NCBI GenBank assembly: GCA_027306955.1
Contig: DAHUXX010000129.1
Span: 1 to 28,120, forward strand
Direction: 5' to 3'
Length of the DNA stretch: 28,120 nucleotides
DNA from: Acetobacteraceae bacterium
Lineage (GTDB): Bacteria > Pseudomonadota > Alphaproteobacteria > Acetobacterales > Acetobacteraceae
A program made the position numbers and the translations under genes. This document shows, one piece after another, positions 21,064-28,120 of the stretch. Within the stretch, counting starts at the first letter, position 1. Each line of letters opens with the position of its first letter. The notes beneath the pieces were generated by a model. It made no database searches. It saw only the letters and a list, made by a program, of their open reading frames with translations, and was not told the origin of the DNA.

Positions 21064-23258
21064 CACGCACCTCCCTTGCGGAAGGTCACGAAATTGCCGC
21101 GCATGCCGGTGCCGCCCATGATCGGGTCGTAGAGGACCCGCGTCATCAGGCTCGAATCGTCGGCGCCGTTGCCGTGGGCGAGGAACAGCCCCGGCGCGGT
21201 GTGGCCGAAACCGTGCACGAGCCAGACGGAGTCAGGCCGCGTGCGCTCGGTGACGCGTACCCGAACCTTGTTGCTTGCGATCCCATCCTGGTTGACCAGC
21301 TCGACGTAGCTACCGTTGCGGATGCCGAAGCGCCGTGCCGCGGTGGGGTGGATCCACACCAGGTTCTCCGGCATCAGCTGGTAGAGAACCGGATTGTTCT
21401 GCGTGCGGCTGAAACTGTGCTGCGGCGCGCGCCCGTAATTCAGGTGGTAGAAGCCCTCGGGCGGCGCCTTCGGCCGCGTATAGCGCGGCAGCGCATCGAA
21501 GCCCGCGTCCTCCAGCGTCTTCGAATAGAGCTCGATCTTGCCGCTCGGGGTGTCGAATGTCGGCGTTTCGCCAGGCGCGTAGTAGATCGGCGTCTTGCGC
21601 GGGAAGATCTTGACTCCGGTCTTGCGCATCTCGGCGAGCGAGGTGCCGACCTGCCTGAGCTGCCAGTCGATCACCTCCTGGTAGTCCTTCCACGGGAAAT
21701 ATGTCCCAAGGCCGATGCGCTCGCCGATCTGCTTGGCGATCCACCAGCCCGGTTTCGACTCGCCGCGCGGCGGCAGCGCCGGCGCGCGCAGCGCGATCGA
21801 CGGTTCGCGCTCGTCGTTGTTGCGCAGAGGGTCGTATCGCTCGAGATACGAACATTCCGGCAGCACGACATCGGCATAGCCCGTGATCTCGGCGGGCTGC
21901 ACGTCCACGGCCACGATCAGGTCGAGCGAGCGCGCAGCCTCCTCCAGTATGCGCCGGATGCCCGGCATCGTCATCGGCAGGTTGGTGTCGTAGACAAAGA
22001 GGCCCTTGTAGTGCGCGTCCTTGCCATAGGCGTTGTCCATGATGACGTTGGTCACCGGCGCGCCGGCGAGCGGAAAATGCGGCAGCGTGAGATCTCGCCA
22101 GGACGATTTTGGCTTCGGATAGGCGGGCGTCGGATAGCCGGGCAGCGCGACTTTCTCCGGCAGATAATAGCCGCCCTTGCGGCCCCAGATGCCCAGCAGC
22201 CCGGCAAGGATCGCCATCGCCCGCGCGCGCTGCGTGTCGTCGCCCCACCAGGTGGAATGGCGGCCGGGGTGCAGTACGGTTGCCGGGGCCACCGCCGCCA
22301 TCGTTCGCGCCGTCTCGCGGATCTGCTGCGGCTCGATCCCGGTCTCGCCATACGCCCATTCCGGCGTGAACGCCGCGACATAGGCGGCGAGCGAGTCGAG
22401 ACCCAAAAAGGTGCGCGACACGTCGTCGGCATCGTAGAGCTGCTCGGCGAGGATGACGTGGATCCATGCCAGCAGCAGCGCGATGTCCGTGCCCGGGCGG
22501 ATCTGCAGCCAGTATCGCGCCTTGCTCGCCGCGACGGAGAAGCGCGGATCGACGACGATGATAGTGGCGTCGTTACGGATGCCGTCGGTAAACGTCCGCA
22601 CCTGGCTGTTGTGCAGATTCTCGCCGATATGCGTGCCGATCAGCACGATGCAGCGAGCGTTCGCCATGTCGGTCTGTTCCGGCGAGCCGAAGCCCTGGCC
22701 GAAGGTGAGGTAGAAACCGGTGTCGCGCGGCCCGCGGCACTGCGCGAAGGCGGGTTCGGCGATGCTGTCGCTGCCGTAGGCGCGCACGAGGTGGCTAATG
22801 TGCGCCGCGCCCGGTCCATGCACGAGTGCCGCCATGCGGTCGGGCCCATGCTCGCGCGCGATCCGCGTCATCCGCTCGGCGACCAGCGCGAGGGCGTTGT
22901 CCCAACTTGCCACTTCGAAGCGCTGGTCCGCACCCTTGCCCACCCTGACCAGCGGCTTCAACAGCCGGTTCGGATCATAATAGGCGCCGACGCCACCCGT
23001 GCCGCGCGTGCACAGCCGGCCCTCGCAATGCGAGTCCTCAGGATTCCCAGTGATTTTCCACAGCCGCTCGCCGCGCGTGTGCACCTTCGCGGCACAGGAC
23101 CAGAAGCAGATGTTGCACACTGTCGGCGTCTCGGTCGCCGGCGGCTCGGTCATCAGCCGCTGCCATTCGGCCGGCTGGCTGCAACCGGCGAGGCTCGGTC
23201 CGAGCAGAGCGGTCGAAGCGACGGCCGAACTGAGTCTGATAAAGTCGCGCCTTTGCAT
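21063..23258 (-). CDS. Molybdopterin oxidoreductase, Psr/Phs/Sre-like catalytic subunit, Tat signal with lipobox
   Basis: A 731-residue DMSO-reductase-family enzyme. The N-terminus MQRRDFIRLSS is a Tat signal, and it ends in LAGC at 23-26, a perfect lipobox, so the mature protein may be lipid-anchored. The [4Fe-4S] motif is C48-x2-C51-x3-C55-x27-C83. C174 in AFAQCRGPRD is at the position expected for the molybdenum ligand in polysulfide/thiosulfate reductases. The C-terminal part has the molydopterin-dinucleotide-binding domain (NNPVLYQLMPENLVWIHP). With the ferredoxin and NrfD genes it forms a three-subunit complex acting on an inorganic sulfur compound, but the substrate and direction are not readable. 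The start at 23258 is preferred to 23330 because it begins the Tat signal and has AGGAG upstream. Confidence 0.9.
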   Translation of the reverse strand: MQRRDFIRLSSAVASTALLGPSLAGCSQPAEWQRLMTEPPATETPTVCNICFWSCAAKVHTRGERLWKITGNPEDSHCEGRLCTRGTGGVGAYYDPNRLLKPLVRVGKGADQRFEVASWDNALALVAERMTRIAREHGPDRMAALVHGPGAAHISHLVRAYGSDSIAEPAFAQCRGPRDTGFYLTFGQGFGSPEQTDMANARCIVLIGTHIGENLHNSQVRTFTDGIRNDATIIVVDPRFSVAASKARYWLQIRPGTDIALLLAWIHVILAEQLYDADDVSRTFLGLDSLAAYVAAFTPEWAYGETGIEPQQIRETARTMAAVAPATVLHPGRHSTWWGDDTQRARAMAILAGLLGIWGRKGGYYLPEKVALPGYPTPAYPKPKSSWRDLTLPHFPLAGAPVTNVIMDNAYGKDAHYKGLFVYDTNLPMTMPGIRRILEEAARSLDLIVAVDVQPAEITGYADVVLPECSYLERYDPLRNNDEREPSIALRAPALPPRGESKPGWWIAKQIGERIGLGTYFPWKDYQEVIDWQLRQVGTSLAEMRKTGVKIFPRKTPIYYAPGETPTFDTPSGKIELYSKTLEDAGFDALPRYTRPKAPPEGFYHLNYGRAPQHSFSRTQNNPVLYQLMPENLVWIHPTAARRFGIRNGSYVELVNQDGIASNKVRVRVTERTRPDSVWLVHGFGHTAPGLFLAHGNGADDSSLMTRVLYDPIMGGTGMRGNFVTFRKGGA

Positions 23259-23587
23259 GCCGCTCCTGTCTCCCCACGGCTCGCGAGCAGGAAATGGTGC
23301 CGGGTTTTCGTTACGGTGTGTAACGATCAATTGTCCCGCACGTCGGATTTACACGGCTGAATGCATAGATCGGTCGCTCGGGGCGTCATTGATCCAGGTC
23401 AATGCACGAGCTCGCTGGGCTGAATATCCGCATCCCCGACGCAGAGTTGTCCGGGGCGCCGTTCTCGCGTTAATGCCGGCGCGGATTGGCGACGACATCT
23501 TGCCGTTGCTTGTGTCGCAAAGCGCACAACCGCCACGCGGCTCCCGGACCTCGACGCTGCCGAGTGCAAGCGAGGAGGAAGAACGCC
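23259..23587. promoter_or_regulatory. Divergent promoter region between molybdoenzyme operon and rhodanese
   Basis: 329 bases without a supported gene. The central feature is the FNR/FixK-type box at 23389-23402. GAATAT at 23422-23427 is a candidate -10 for the + strand. No strong -10 for the - strand was found at the ideal distance. The molybdoenzyme frame can be extended to 23330, but that part does not look like protein of the family. Confidence 0.6.
23389..23402. promoter_or_regulatory. FNR/FixK-type box between divergent operons
   Basis: TTGAT-CCAG-GTCAA has the same half-sites as the box upstream of hupS and differs only in the spacer. It lies about 130 bases from the molybdoenzyme start and 186 from the rhodanese start, so it could serve either or both. 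Confidence 0.75.
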
Positions 23588-24556
23588 ATGGCATCGACCA
23601 AGTCCGCCTTCAACGTCACACTTGCTTCGGCCTTCGCGCTCTCGGTCGCGGCTTTCGGTGTTGTCCTGCCGGGCGCCGCCCGCGCCGCGCCGCCGCCCGC
23701 ACCTGGGCTCGTTACACCCGCCTGGCTCAAGGCGCATCTGCACGACCCGAACCAGGTGATCATCGAGGTGTACGATACCAACGCGCAGAAATCCGCCTAT
23801 GAGTCGGAACACATTCCCGGGGCGGTGTTCACCGGCTTCCTCAGCGAGCCGTGGCGCACAACGGTGAACGGGGTCCGCGGCATGCTGCAGCCACCCGCGG
23901 AGATCGCAAGGCTGATCGGCAGCTATGGTATCGGAAATGCAACGAGGGTAATCCTCGTGCCCGGCGGGCGGACGCAAGGCGACTTCAACGCCGCGGCACG
24001 CATCTTCTGGACATTGCGGATAGAGGGCGAGGATAACGTCTCGATCCTCGACGGCGGCGATCATGCCTGGCTCGCGGATCCGACGGATCCGGTGGCGACC
24101 GGCGACGTCGCGCCGAAGCCAGTGGCCTTCGTGCCGCAGCACGGAAAGGGGTACCTCGCTACGCTGGAGCGGGTGCAAATGACCCTGAGCACGCATGAGT
24201 TCCAGCTTGTCGACGCGCGTCCCCCGGCGCAGTACGACGGCAAGGTCAAATCGCCCGTCGACGCCCGTGCCGGCACGCTTCCCGGTGCGTTCAACCTGCC
24301 CTACACGGTGGTGCTGACGAGCGACGGCGAGGGCGTGCGCCCGATGTCCGAACTCAGCGCGACGTTGCAGCGCGCGGGGATCACGCGCAACGGTCCCACA
24401 ATCACCTTCTGCAACACCGGCCATCTCGCCTCGACAGCCTGGTTCGTCCTGCGCGAGGTGTTCGCCAACCCGAAGGTGCGGCTCTACGACGGTTCGATGA
24501 CGGAATGGTCGGCGGATCCGTCGCGGCCGATGGTCAAGGGTCATTCGCCCTTCTGA
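23588..24556 (+). CDS. Exported two-domain rhodanese (thiosulfate/mercaptopyruvate sulfurtransferase type)
   Basis: A 322-residue protein with an N-terminal signal peptide (hydrophobic to about residue 30, likely cut after ARA at 33). Two rhodanese domains follow (about 41-165 and 190-315). The first has VILVPGG at its loop and no Cys, as usual for the structural domain. The second has C275 in TFCNTGHLAST, an intact catalytic loop, and ends LYDGSMTEW. It probably transfers sulfane sulfur in the periplasm. The ATG at 23588 follows AGGAGGAAG. The gene is divergent from the molybdoenzyme and shares its regulatory region. A DUF6969-like gene starts 17 bases after its stop. Confidence 0.9.
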   Translation: MASTKSAFNVTLASAFALSVAAFGVVLPGAARAAPPPAPGLVTPAWLKAHLHDPNQVIIEVYDTNAQKSAYESEHIPGAVFTGFLSEPWRTTVNGVRGMLQPPAEIARLIGSYGIGNATRVILVPGGRTQGDFNAAARIFWTLRIEGEDNVSILDGGDHAWLADPTDPVATGDVAPKPVAFVPQHGKGYLATLERVQMTLSTHEFQLVDARPPAQYDGKVKSPVDARAGTLPGAFNLPYTVVLTSDGEGVRPMSELSATLQRAGITRNGPTITFCNTGHLASTAWFVLREVFANPKVRLYDGSMTEWSADPSRPMVKGHSPF

Positions 24557-24573
24557 GCAGGGAGAACGGGAGC

Positions 24574-25293
24574 ATGCAGCGAGGCGCGGCGACGGTGGAG
24601 CGGACCCCGGGCGGATCCGGCGGGCCATTGCCCGTACGTCGCCGCAGTCGAGGCCGCGGAACGAAGTTGAATGCCGCCGCTCCGCTGCGCCGTGCCGCGG
24701 CGGCCGTGGTTGAGCAGGTCGCCGCCTGGGCCGGTCGGGGCGAGAGCGCGCCCTCGCGGCTGCTGGCACCCGGCGGTGAATTCGTCGAATGGGCGCACTA
24801 CCCGCAGCCAGACGCGGTCTCGTCCGCTTCCGGCTGGCGCTTCTTTTATCATACCCATTCCGCCCCGCAGCGCCTCGGGGACGAGCACGGGCACTTCCAC
24901 ATCTTCGTCCCGCCGCCACGAGGAGCGGGGCAATCACCCAGGCTCTTCTCGCATCTTGTCGGCATAACCGTCGACGCGCGCGGCCTGCCGCTGCGCCTGT
25001 TCACCACCAACCGCTGGGTGACCGACGAGATCTGGCAGGACGCCTCGTCTCTCGAGAAGCATCTGTGTCGGCCGGGGCTGCACGGCGCCGAGCCCGCGGA
25101 CGTGGCACGCTGGCTCGACAACCTCCTGGTGCTTTTCGCCGACGATATTGCGGCCCTGCTGCATGCGCGCGCCCGGCGGCTTGCCGGCTCCGCGCGCAGG
25201 ATTGATCCGCGCCGCCTCGAGGACCACCGGCTGCGCCTGCCCAGTCAGCTTCGCGTCAACCTCGCCCGGCGGGTAAGCCGGATCGATGGCTGA
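24574..25293 (+). CDS. DUF6969-like protein of unknown function, His-rich motif
   Basis: A 239-residue protein, probably cytoplasmic since no signal or membrane segment is visible. The first 45 residues are basic and variable. The core (about 67-165) has FYHTHSAP (H93, H95), then GDEHGHFHIF (H105, H107, H109), then SHLVG (H127) and TTNRWVTDEIW (N146, W148). This layout recalls the family I know as DUF6969; that name is from memory and should be checked. The clustered histidines suggest metal binding. The ending is helical and Arg-rich. Translation is probably from ATG 24574, after AGGGAG; longer frames overlap the rhodanese. It is likely co-transcribed with the exported rhodanese and may serve sulfur chemistry, but no function is established. 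Confidence 0.65.
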   Translation: MQRGAATVERTPGGSGGPLPVRRRSRGRGTKLNAAAPLRRAAAAVVEQVAAWAGRGESAPSRLLAPGGEFVEWAHYPQPDAVSSASGWRFFYHTHSAPQRLGDEHGHFHIFVPPPRGAGQSPRLFSHLVGITVDARGLPLRLFTTNRWVTDEIWQDASSLEKHLCRPGLHGAEPADVARWLDNLLVLFADDIAALLHARARRLAGSARRIDPRRLEDHRLRLPSQLRVNLARRVSRIDG

Positions 25294-25313
25294 GGCGTGG
25301 CGGCGTCGCCTGC

Positions 25314-26633
25314 TCAGGGCGCGCCGAGCAGCGTGAACGCGGCCGGAAACGCTGCGATCGCGACGCCGATGACCGCGAGCGCGATCAGCGCCACGGCGGA
25401 GCCGAGCGCGGACCGCCCGGCGAAGCCGATGGCATAGATCGCCTTGAGCACATTGTTGGAAGAGGCCGCGATCAGGATCGCCGCCGCCATCGCGCCCGCT
25501 GTGACTCCCGCAGTGCCTCCCTGGGCGAGGTTCAGCACGAACGGGTCGATGTCCGTAACCCCCACGATCGCGGCGAGGATGAAGATCCCGGCCGTGCCGA
25601 ACCGTGAGGCGGTCCAGCCGGAGGCGACGGACACCACCAGGAACAGGCCCGCGAAGGTCCCCGCGGCCCCGATCTCGAGCGGGTTGCCACCAGAGGTTCC
25701 AGGCGGTCCGGCTGCATCAGCCGGGTCATGCATCCGGTACTGCAGCGTGGCGAGCACGAAGGCCAGCAAGGCCAGAATGAGGAACACCACCAGGAGCGAA
25801 CGGGCCAGGGCGAGGTTGAAGACCGCAACGACGACGAGGATGCGCACGTACATGATGCCGGTCGCGAGCGTGATGCCGGCCTGGCTGCGGCGCCACGTGG
25901 CGGAATCGGCATGGATCTGCCGCGCCAGCACAACGGTCATCGCGGTCGAGGAATAGAGCCCGCCGAGGGCCGCCATCCACAGCCCGCGCGCGGCCGGCGG
26001 CCAGTAGCGCTGCGCGAGATAGCTCCCGTAGGACAGCGTCGAGACCACGACGAGTGCGAGCCACACCTGCCGCGGCGTGATGCTGGTCAGCGTCGTCACC
26101 GGCTGGGTCGGCATCAGCGGCAGAATGATGCCGGCGAGAATGAGGAACTTTCCGGCGGTGACGATCTCCTGCATCTCGACGCGGCGCGCGAGCCCGTGCA
26201 GCCGTTCGCGCCCGGTCAGCAGCAGCACGGCACTAACCGTGAGCCCGATTGCGATCCAGTGCGGAAACGCCAGCGTCATCGCACCGAGCAAATAGGCGTG
26301 CACGTTGAGAATGGGGACAGTGAGCCCGACATGCGGCTCGCTGGCCTCGTCGTGCTCATGCTGGTAGCTCCAGTAGTACACCGCCAGCCAGACGCCGAGC
26401 ACGACCAGCCCCGCGGTGAACGGCACGAAGTCCCGCGGATCGAGGCTGTAGAGAGCCGCACCCGCCAGCGCGAGCAGCGGGAAGGTTCGGATGCCACCTG
26501 GCCGCGTGGTGTGGACGCGCGCGAAATAATCCTCGAAGGCGAGGCCGAGGAACAGGCTCAGCGCCAGCAGCAGGCCGAGCTCGGCCGGCGTGGGCAGGAA
26601 CGCCACGACGTTCTCGGGCGCGGGCGCCGACAC
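25314..26633 (-). CDS. MgtC/SapB-type membrane protein with DUF4010 domain
   Basis: A 439-residue polytopic membrane protein with about a dozen hydrophobic helices. The N-terminal part has LGLAFEDYFAR and the GGIRTFPLLALAGA motif (about 46-59) typical of the MgtC/SapB N-terminal domain. The C-terminal half, including FAGLFLVVSVASG and GVTDIDPFVLNLAQGG, matches the DUF4010 domain usually fused to it. Function in the family is not settled; a role in ion homeostasis is often proposed. It starts 9 bases after the stop of the fatty-acid oxidation gene on the same strand, so may be co-transcribed. No tie to the sulfur or hydrogenase genes is evident. Confidence 0.85.
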   Translation of the reverse strand: MSAPAPENVVAFLPTPAELGLLLALSLFLGLAFEDYFARVHTTRPGGIRTFPLLALAGAALYSLDPRDFVPFTAGLVVLGVWLAVYYWSYQHEHDEASEPHVGLTVPILNVHAYLLGAMTLAFPHWIAIGLTVSAVLLLTGRERLHGLARRVEMQEIVTAGKFLILAGIILPLMPTQPVTTLTSITPRQVWLALVVVSTLSYGSYLAQRYWPPAARGLWMAALGGLYSSTAMTVVLARQIHADSATWRRSQAGITLATGIMYVRILVVVAVFNLALARSLLVVFLILALLAFVLATLQYRMHDPADAAGPPGTSGGNPLEIGAAGTFAGLFLVVSVASGWTASRFGTAGIFILAAIVGVTDIDPFVLNLAQGGTAGVTAGAMAAAILIAASSNNVLKAIYAIGFAGRSALGSAVALIALAVIGVAIAAFPAAFTLLGAP

Positions 26634-26642
26634 CGCCCGCCT

Positions 26643-28120
26643 CTATAAATTCATGTCGGCGAAGCTGCGTCCGGCCTCGGCCATCTCGCGCAGCAGCGGC
26701 GCCGGCTCCCAGCCATGCCCGCTTGCCTCGGCCATTGCCTCCACCTCGGCCAGCACCGCCCTGATGCCCTTCTCGTCCGCCTCGTGCATCGCCCCCCCGC
26801 GCCAGGCCGGGTAGCCGTAACCGTTGACCAGCACGAGATTGATGTCGGAGGGGCGCTGCGCAATGCCCTCGGCGAGGATCTTCGCCGCCTCGTTGACCAT
26901 TGCCGCGTGTACGCGCGCGACGATCTCCTCTGCCTTCACCTCGCGCCGCGCGATGCCTTTCTCGCGCGAGGCACGCAACACCAGCTCCGTCACCGCCAGG
27001 TCCACGTGTCGCCCCTCGGCATCGTGGCGGTAATAGCCGGAACCCGTTTTCTGTCCGAAACGACCCATCTCGCAGATCCAGTCGGCGATCTGCACGTACC
27101 GCACACGCGGATCACGCGTCGCCGCGGCGCGCTTGCGCCCGGCCCAGCCGATGTCAAGTCCGGCGAGATCGGCGACGGCGTAGGGCCCCATGGCGAAGCC
27201 GTAGGCTTCCAGTGCCGCGTCCACCTGTTCCGGCATCGCGCCGTCCTCGAGCAGGTAATCGCATTGCGCGCGCCAGCGGCTGAGGATGCGGTTGCCGATG
27301 AACCCGTCGCAGATGCCGCTGACCACCGGCAGCTTGTGCAGCCGCTTCGCCAGCGTGATCGCGGTCGCCAGCACTTCGCCCGCGGTGCGCGGCGCGCGCA
27401 CCACCTCGACGAGGCGCATCACGTGCGCGGGACTGAAGAAGTGCAGCCCCAGAACACGTTCCGGTGCGTCAACGACATCGGCGAGCAGGTCGACATCGAG
27501 CCGCGAGGTGTTGGAGGCGAGGATGGCGTCGCGCCGCGTCACGGCGGAGAGCCTGCGGAACAGCGTCTCCTTCGCGCCGAGTTCCTCGATGATTGCCTCG
27601 ATCACCACGTCGACGTCAGCGAGCATCAGCAGGTCGGCGCAGAAGCTGATGCGGCCCAGCCGTTCCGTGCGCGCCGCGGGCGAAAGTCGCCCGCCCTTCA
27701 CCTGGCGGTCCAGCACCGCGCGCACCCGCGCTTCAGCGGCGGCGGCGGCGGCCTCGTCCGCCTCCACGAGCACCACTGGCAGTCCGGCGCTCGCGAGCGC
27801 GATCGCGATGCCGGAGCCCATCGTGCCCCCGCCCACCACGCCGGTGCGCGCCACTGGCCACGGCGAGGGAATACGCCCGCCCACCGCGGGGATCCGCGCG
27901 GCCAGGCGCTCGGCGTGGAACAGGTGTCGCAGTGCCCGGCTCTGTGGCGCACGGCGGAGGCGCTGGCTCTCCGCCCGCTCCTTGGCGCAAGCCTCGGCGA
28001 ACGGCAGGTCGAGCGCCCAGCGCACTGCCTCCGCCGCCGCGACCGGGGCCTCGGCGCCGCGGGCGCGCTTGCGCACCGCGGCGACGGCGGCGTCGAACGC
28101 GGCGCGATCGACCGGCGGCA
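26643..28120 (-). CDS. 3-hydroxyacyl-CoA dehydrogenase of FadB type, 5' end outside the window
   Basis: The frame is open through the right edge, so the N-terminal part is missing. The visible 490 or so residues start with the end of an enoyl-CoA hydratase-like region and a linker. The dehydrogenase NAD-binding motif VVGGGTMGSGIA follows, with SNTSRL, HFFSPAHVM (catalytic His) and GFIGNRIL, which with YGFAMGPY begins the C-terminal domain. The second C-terminal half follows to GGAMHEADEKG. This arrangement is that of the bifunctional FadB/FadJ-like enzyme of fatty-acid beta-oxidation in the cytoplasm. A GTG at 28076 could be mistaken for a start, but the frame continues upstream with similar codon use. 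It is followed by the MgtC-like gene. Confidence 0.9.
   Translation of the reverse strand, partial: PPVDRAAFDAAVAAVRKRARGAEAPVAAAEAVRWALDLPFAEACAKERAESQRLRRAPQSRALRHLFHAERLAARIPAVGGRIPSPWPVARTGVVGGGTMGSGIAIALASAGLPVVLVEADEAAAAAAEARVRAVLDRQVKGGRLSPAARTERLGRISFCADLLMLADVDVVIEAIIEELGAKETLFRRLSAVTRRDAILASNTSRLDVDLLADVVDAPERVLGLHFFSPAHVMRLVEVVRAPRTAGEVLATAITLAKRLHKLPVVSGICDGFIGNRILSRWRAQCDYLLEDGAMPEQVDAALEAYGFAMGPYAVADLAGLDIGWAGRKRAAATRDPRVRYVQIADWICEMGRFGQKTGSGYYRHDAEGRHVDLAVTELVLRASREKGIARREVKAEEIVARVHAAMVNEAAKILAEGIAQRPSDINLVLVNGYGYPAWRGGAMHEADEKGIRAVLAEVEAMAEASGHGWEPAPLLREMAEAGRSFADMNL

Noticed and set aside
21174..23360. 728-codon open frame opposite the molybdoenzyme
   Set aside because: Arg/His/Asp-rich antisense shadow typical of high-GC genes; no recognisable domain.
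25293..25311. AGGCG/CGCCT hairpin between convergent genes as a terminator
   Set aside because: Only five base pairs with a nine-base loop and no T-tract; expected by chance in such GC-rich DNA.
1..28120. CRISPR arrays, insertion sequences, tRNA or rRNA genes
   Set aside because: No spaced short direct repeats, transposase-like proteins, terminal inverted repeats or RNA gene signatures were seen.

Overview
The window is high-GC, tightly packed bacterial DNA. It most resembles an alphaproteobacterium, possibly an acidophile-like member of the Rhodospirillales/Acetobacteraceae. That placement is an inference from gene content and base composition; no rRNA or tRNA is present to test it. The theme is hydrogen and inorganic-sulfur energy metabolism.

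Layout. (1) 1-3475, + strand: the C-terminal part of a lipoate-protein ligase, then a DsrE-family protein, a TusA-type sulfur carrier, an SQR-like flavoprotein and a DUF1641 protein made of 60-residue repeats. Lipoate ligase next to DsrE and TusA recalls loci of the sHdr/lipoate-binding-protein sulfur oxidation pathway, so that locus may lie just left of the window. (2) 3521-4579, - strand: an unrelated-looking metal-dependent amidohydrolase of the decarboxylase type. (3) 4681-16552: a nearly complete [NiFe] uptake hydrogenase locus. hypC-hypD-hypF-hypE run on the + strand and hupS-hupL-hupC-hupD-hupG-hupH-hupI-hypA-hypB run on the - strand. The two operons meet tail to tail at about 9410, where a hairpin spans both ends. 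The small subunit has the six-cysteine signature of the O2-tolerant [4Fe-3S] proximal cluster. (4) 16759-23258: a COQ10-like SRPBCC gene (+), convergent with and overlapping a five-gene - strand operon. That operon encodes a Tat-exported molybdopterin oxidoreductase with a lipobox, a four-cluster ferredoxin, an NrfD/PsrC membrane subunit, a rhodanese-fold protein lacking the catalytic Cys, and a fusion of a PNPOx-like domain to a UbiA/MenA prenyltransferase. (5) 23588-25293 (+): an exported two-domain rhodanese and a histidine-rich DUF6969-like protein, divergent from the molybdoenzyme operon. (6) 25314-28120 (-): an MgtC/DUF4010 membrane protein and a truncated fatty-acid oxidation protein, with no evident link to the rest.

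Regulation. Two sites of the form TTGAT-N4-GTCAA (FNR/FixK/Dnr class) lie upstream of hupS and between the molybdoenzyme operon and the divergent rhodanese. A weaker one lies upstream of hypC. This suggests one oxygen/redox-responsive regulator controls the hydrogenase, its maturation genes and the sulfur molybdoenzyme. A plausible reading is that periplasmic H2 oxidation (HupSLC) feeds the quinone pool and the Psr/Phs-like complex exchanges electrons between that pool and a sulfur compound under low oxygen, while the SQR, TusA, DsrE and rhodanese proteins move sulfane sulfur. The most unusual element is the five-gene operon joining a Psr-like complex to an inactive rhodanese-fold protein and a PNPOx-UbiA fusion.
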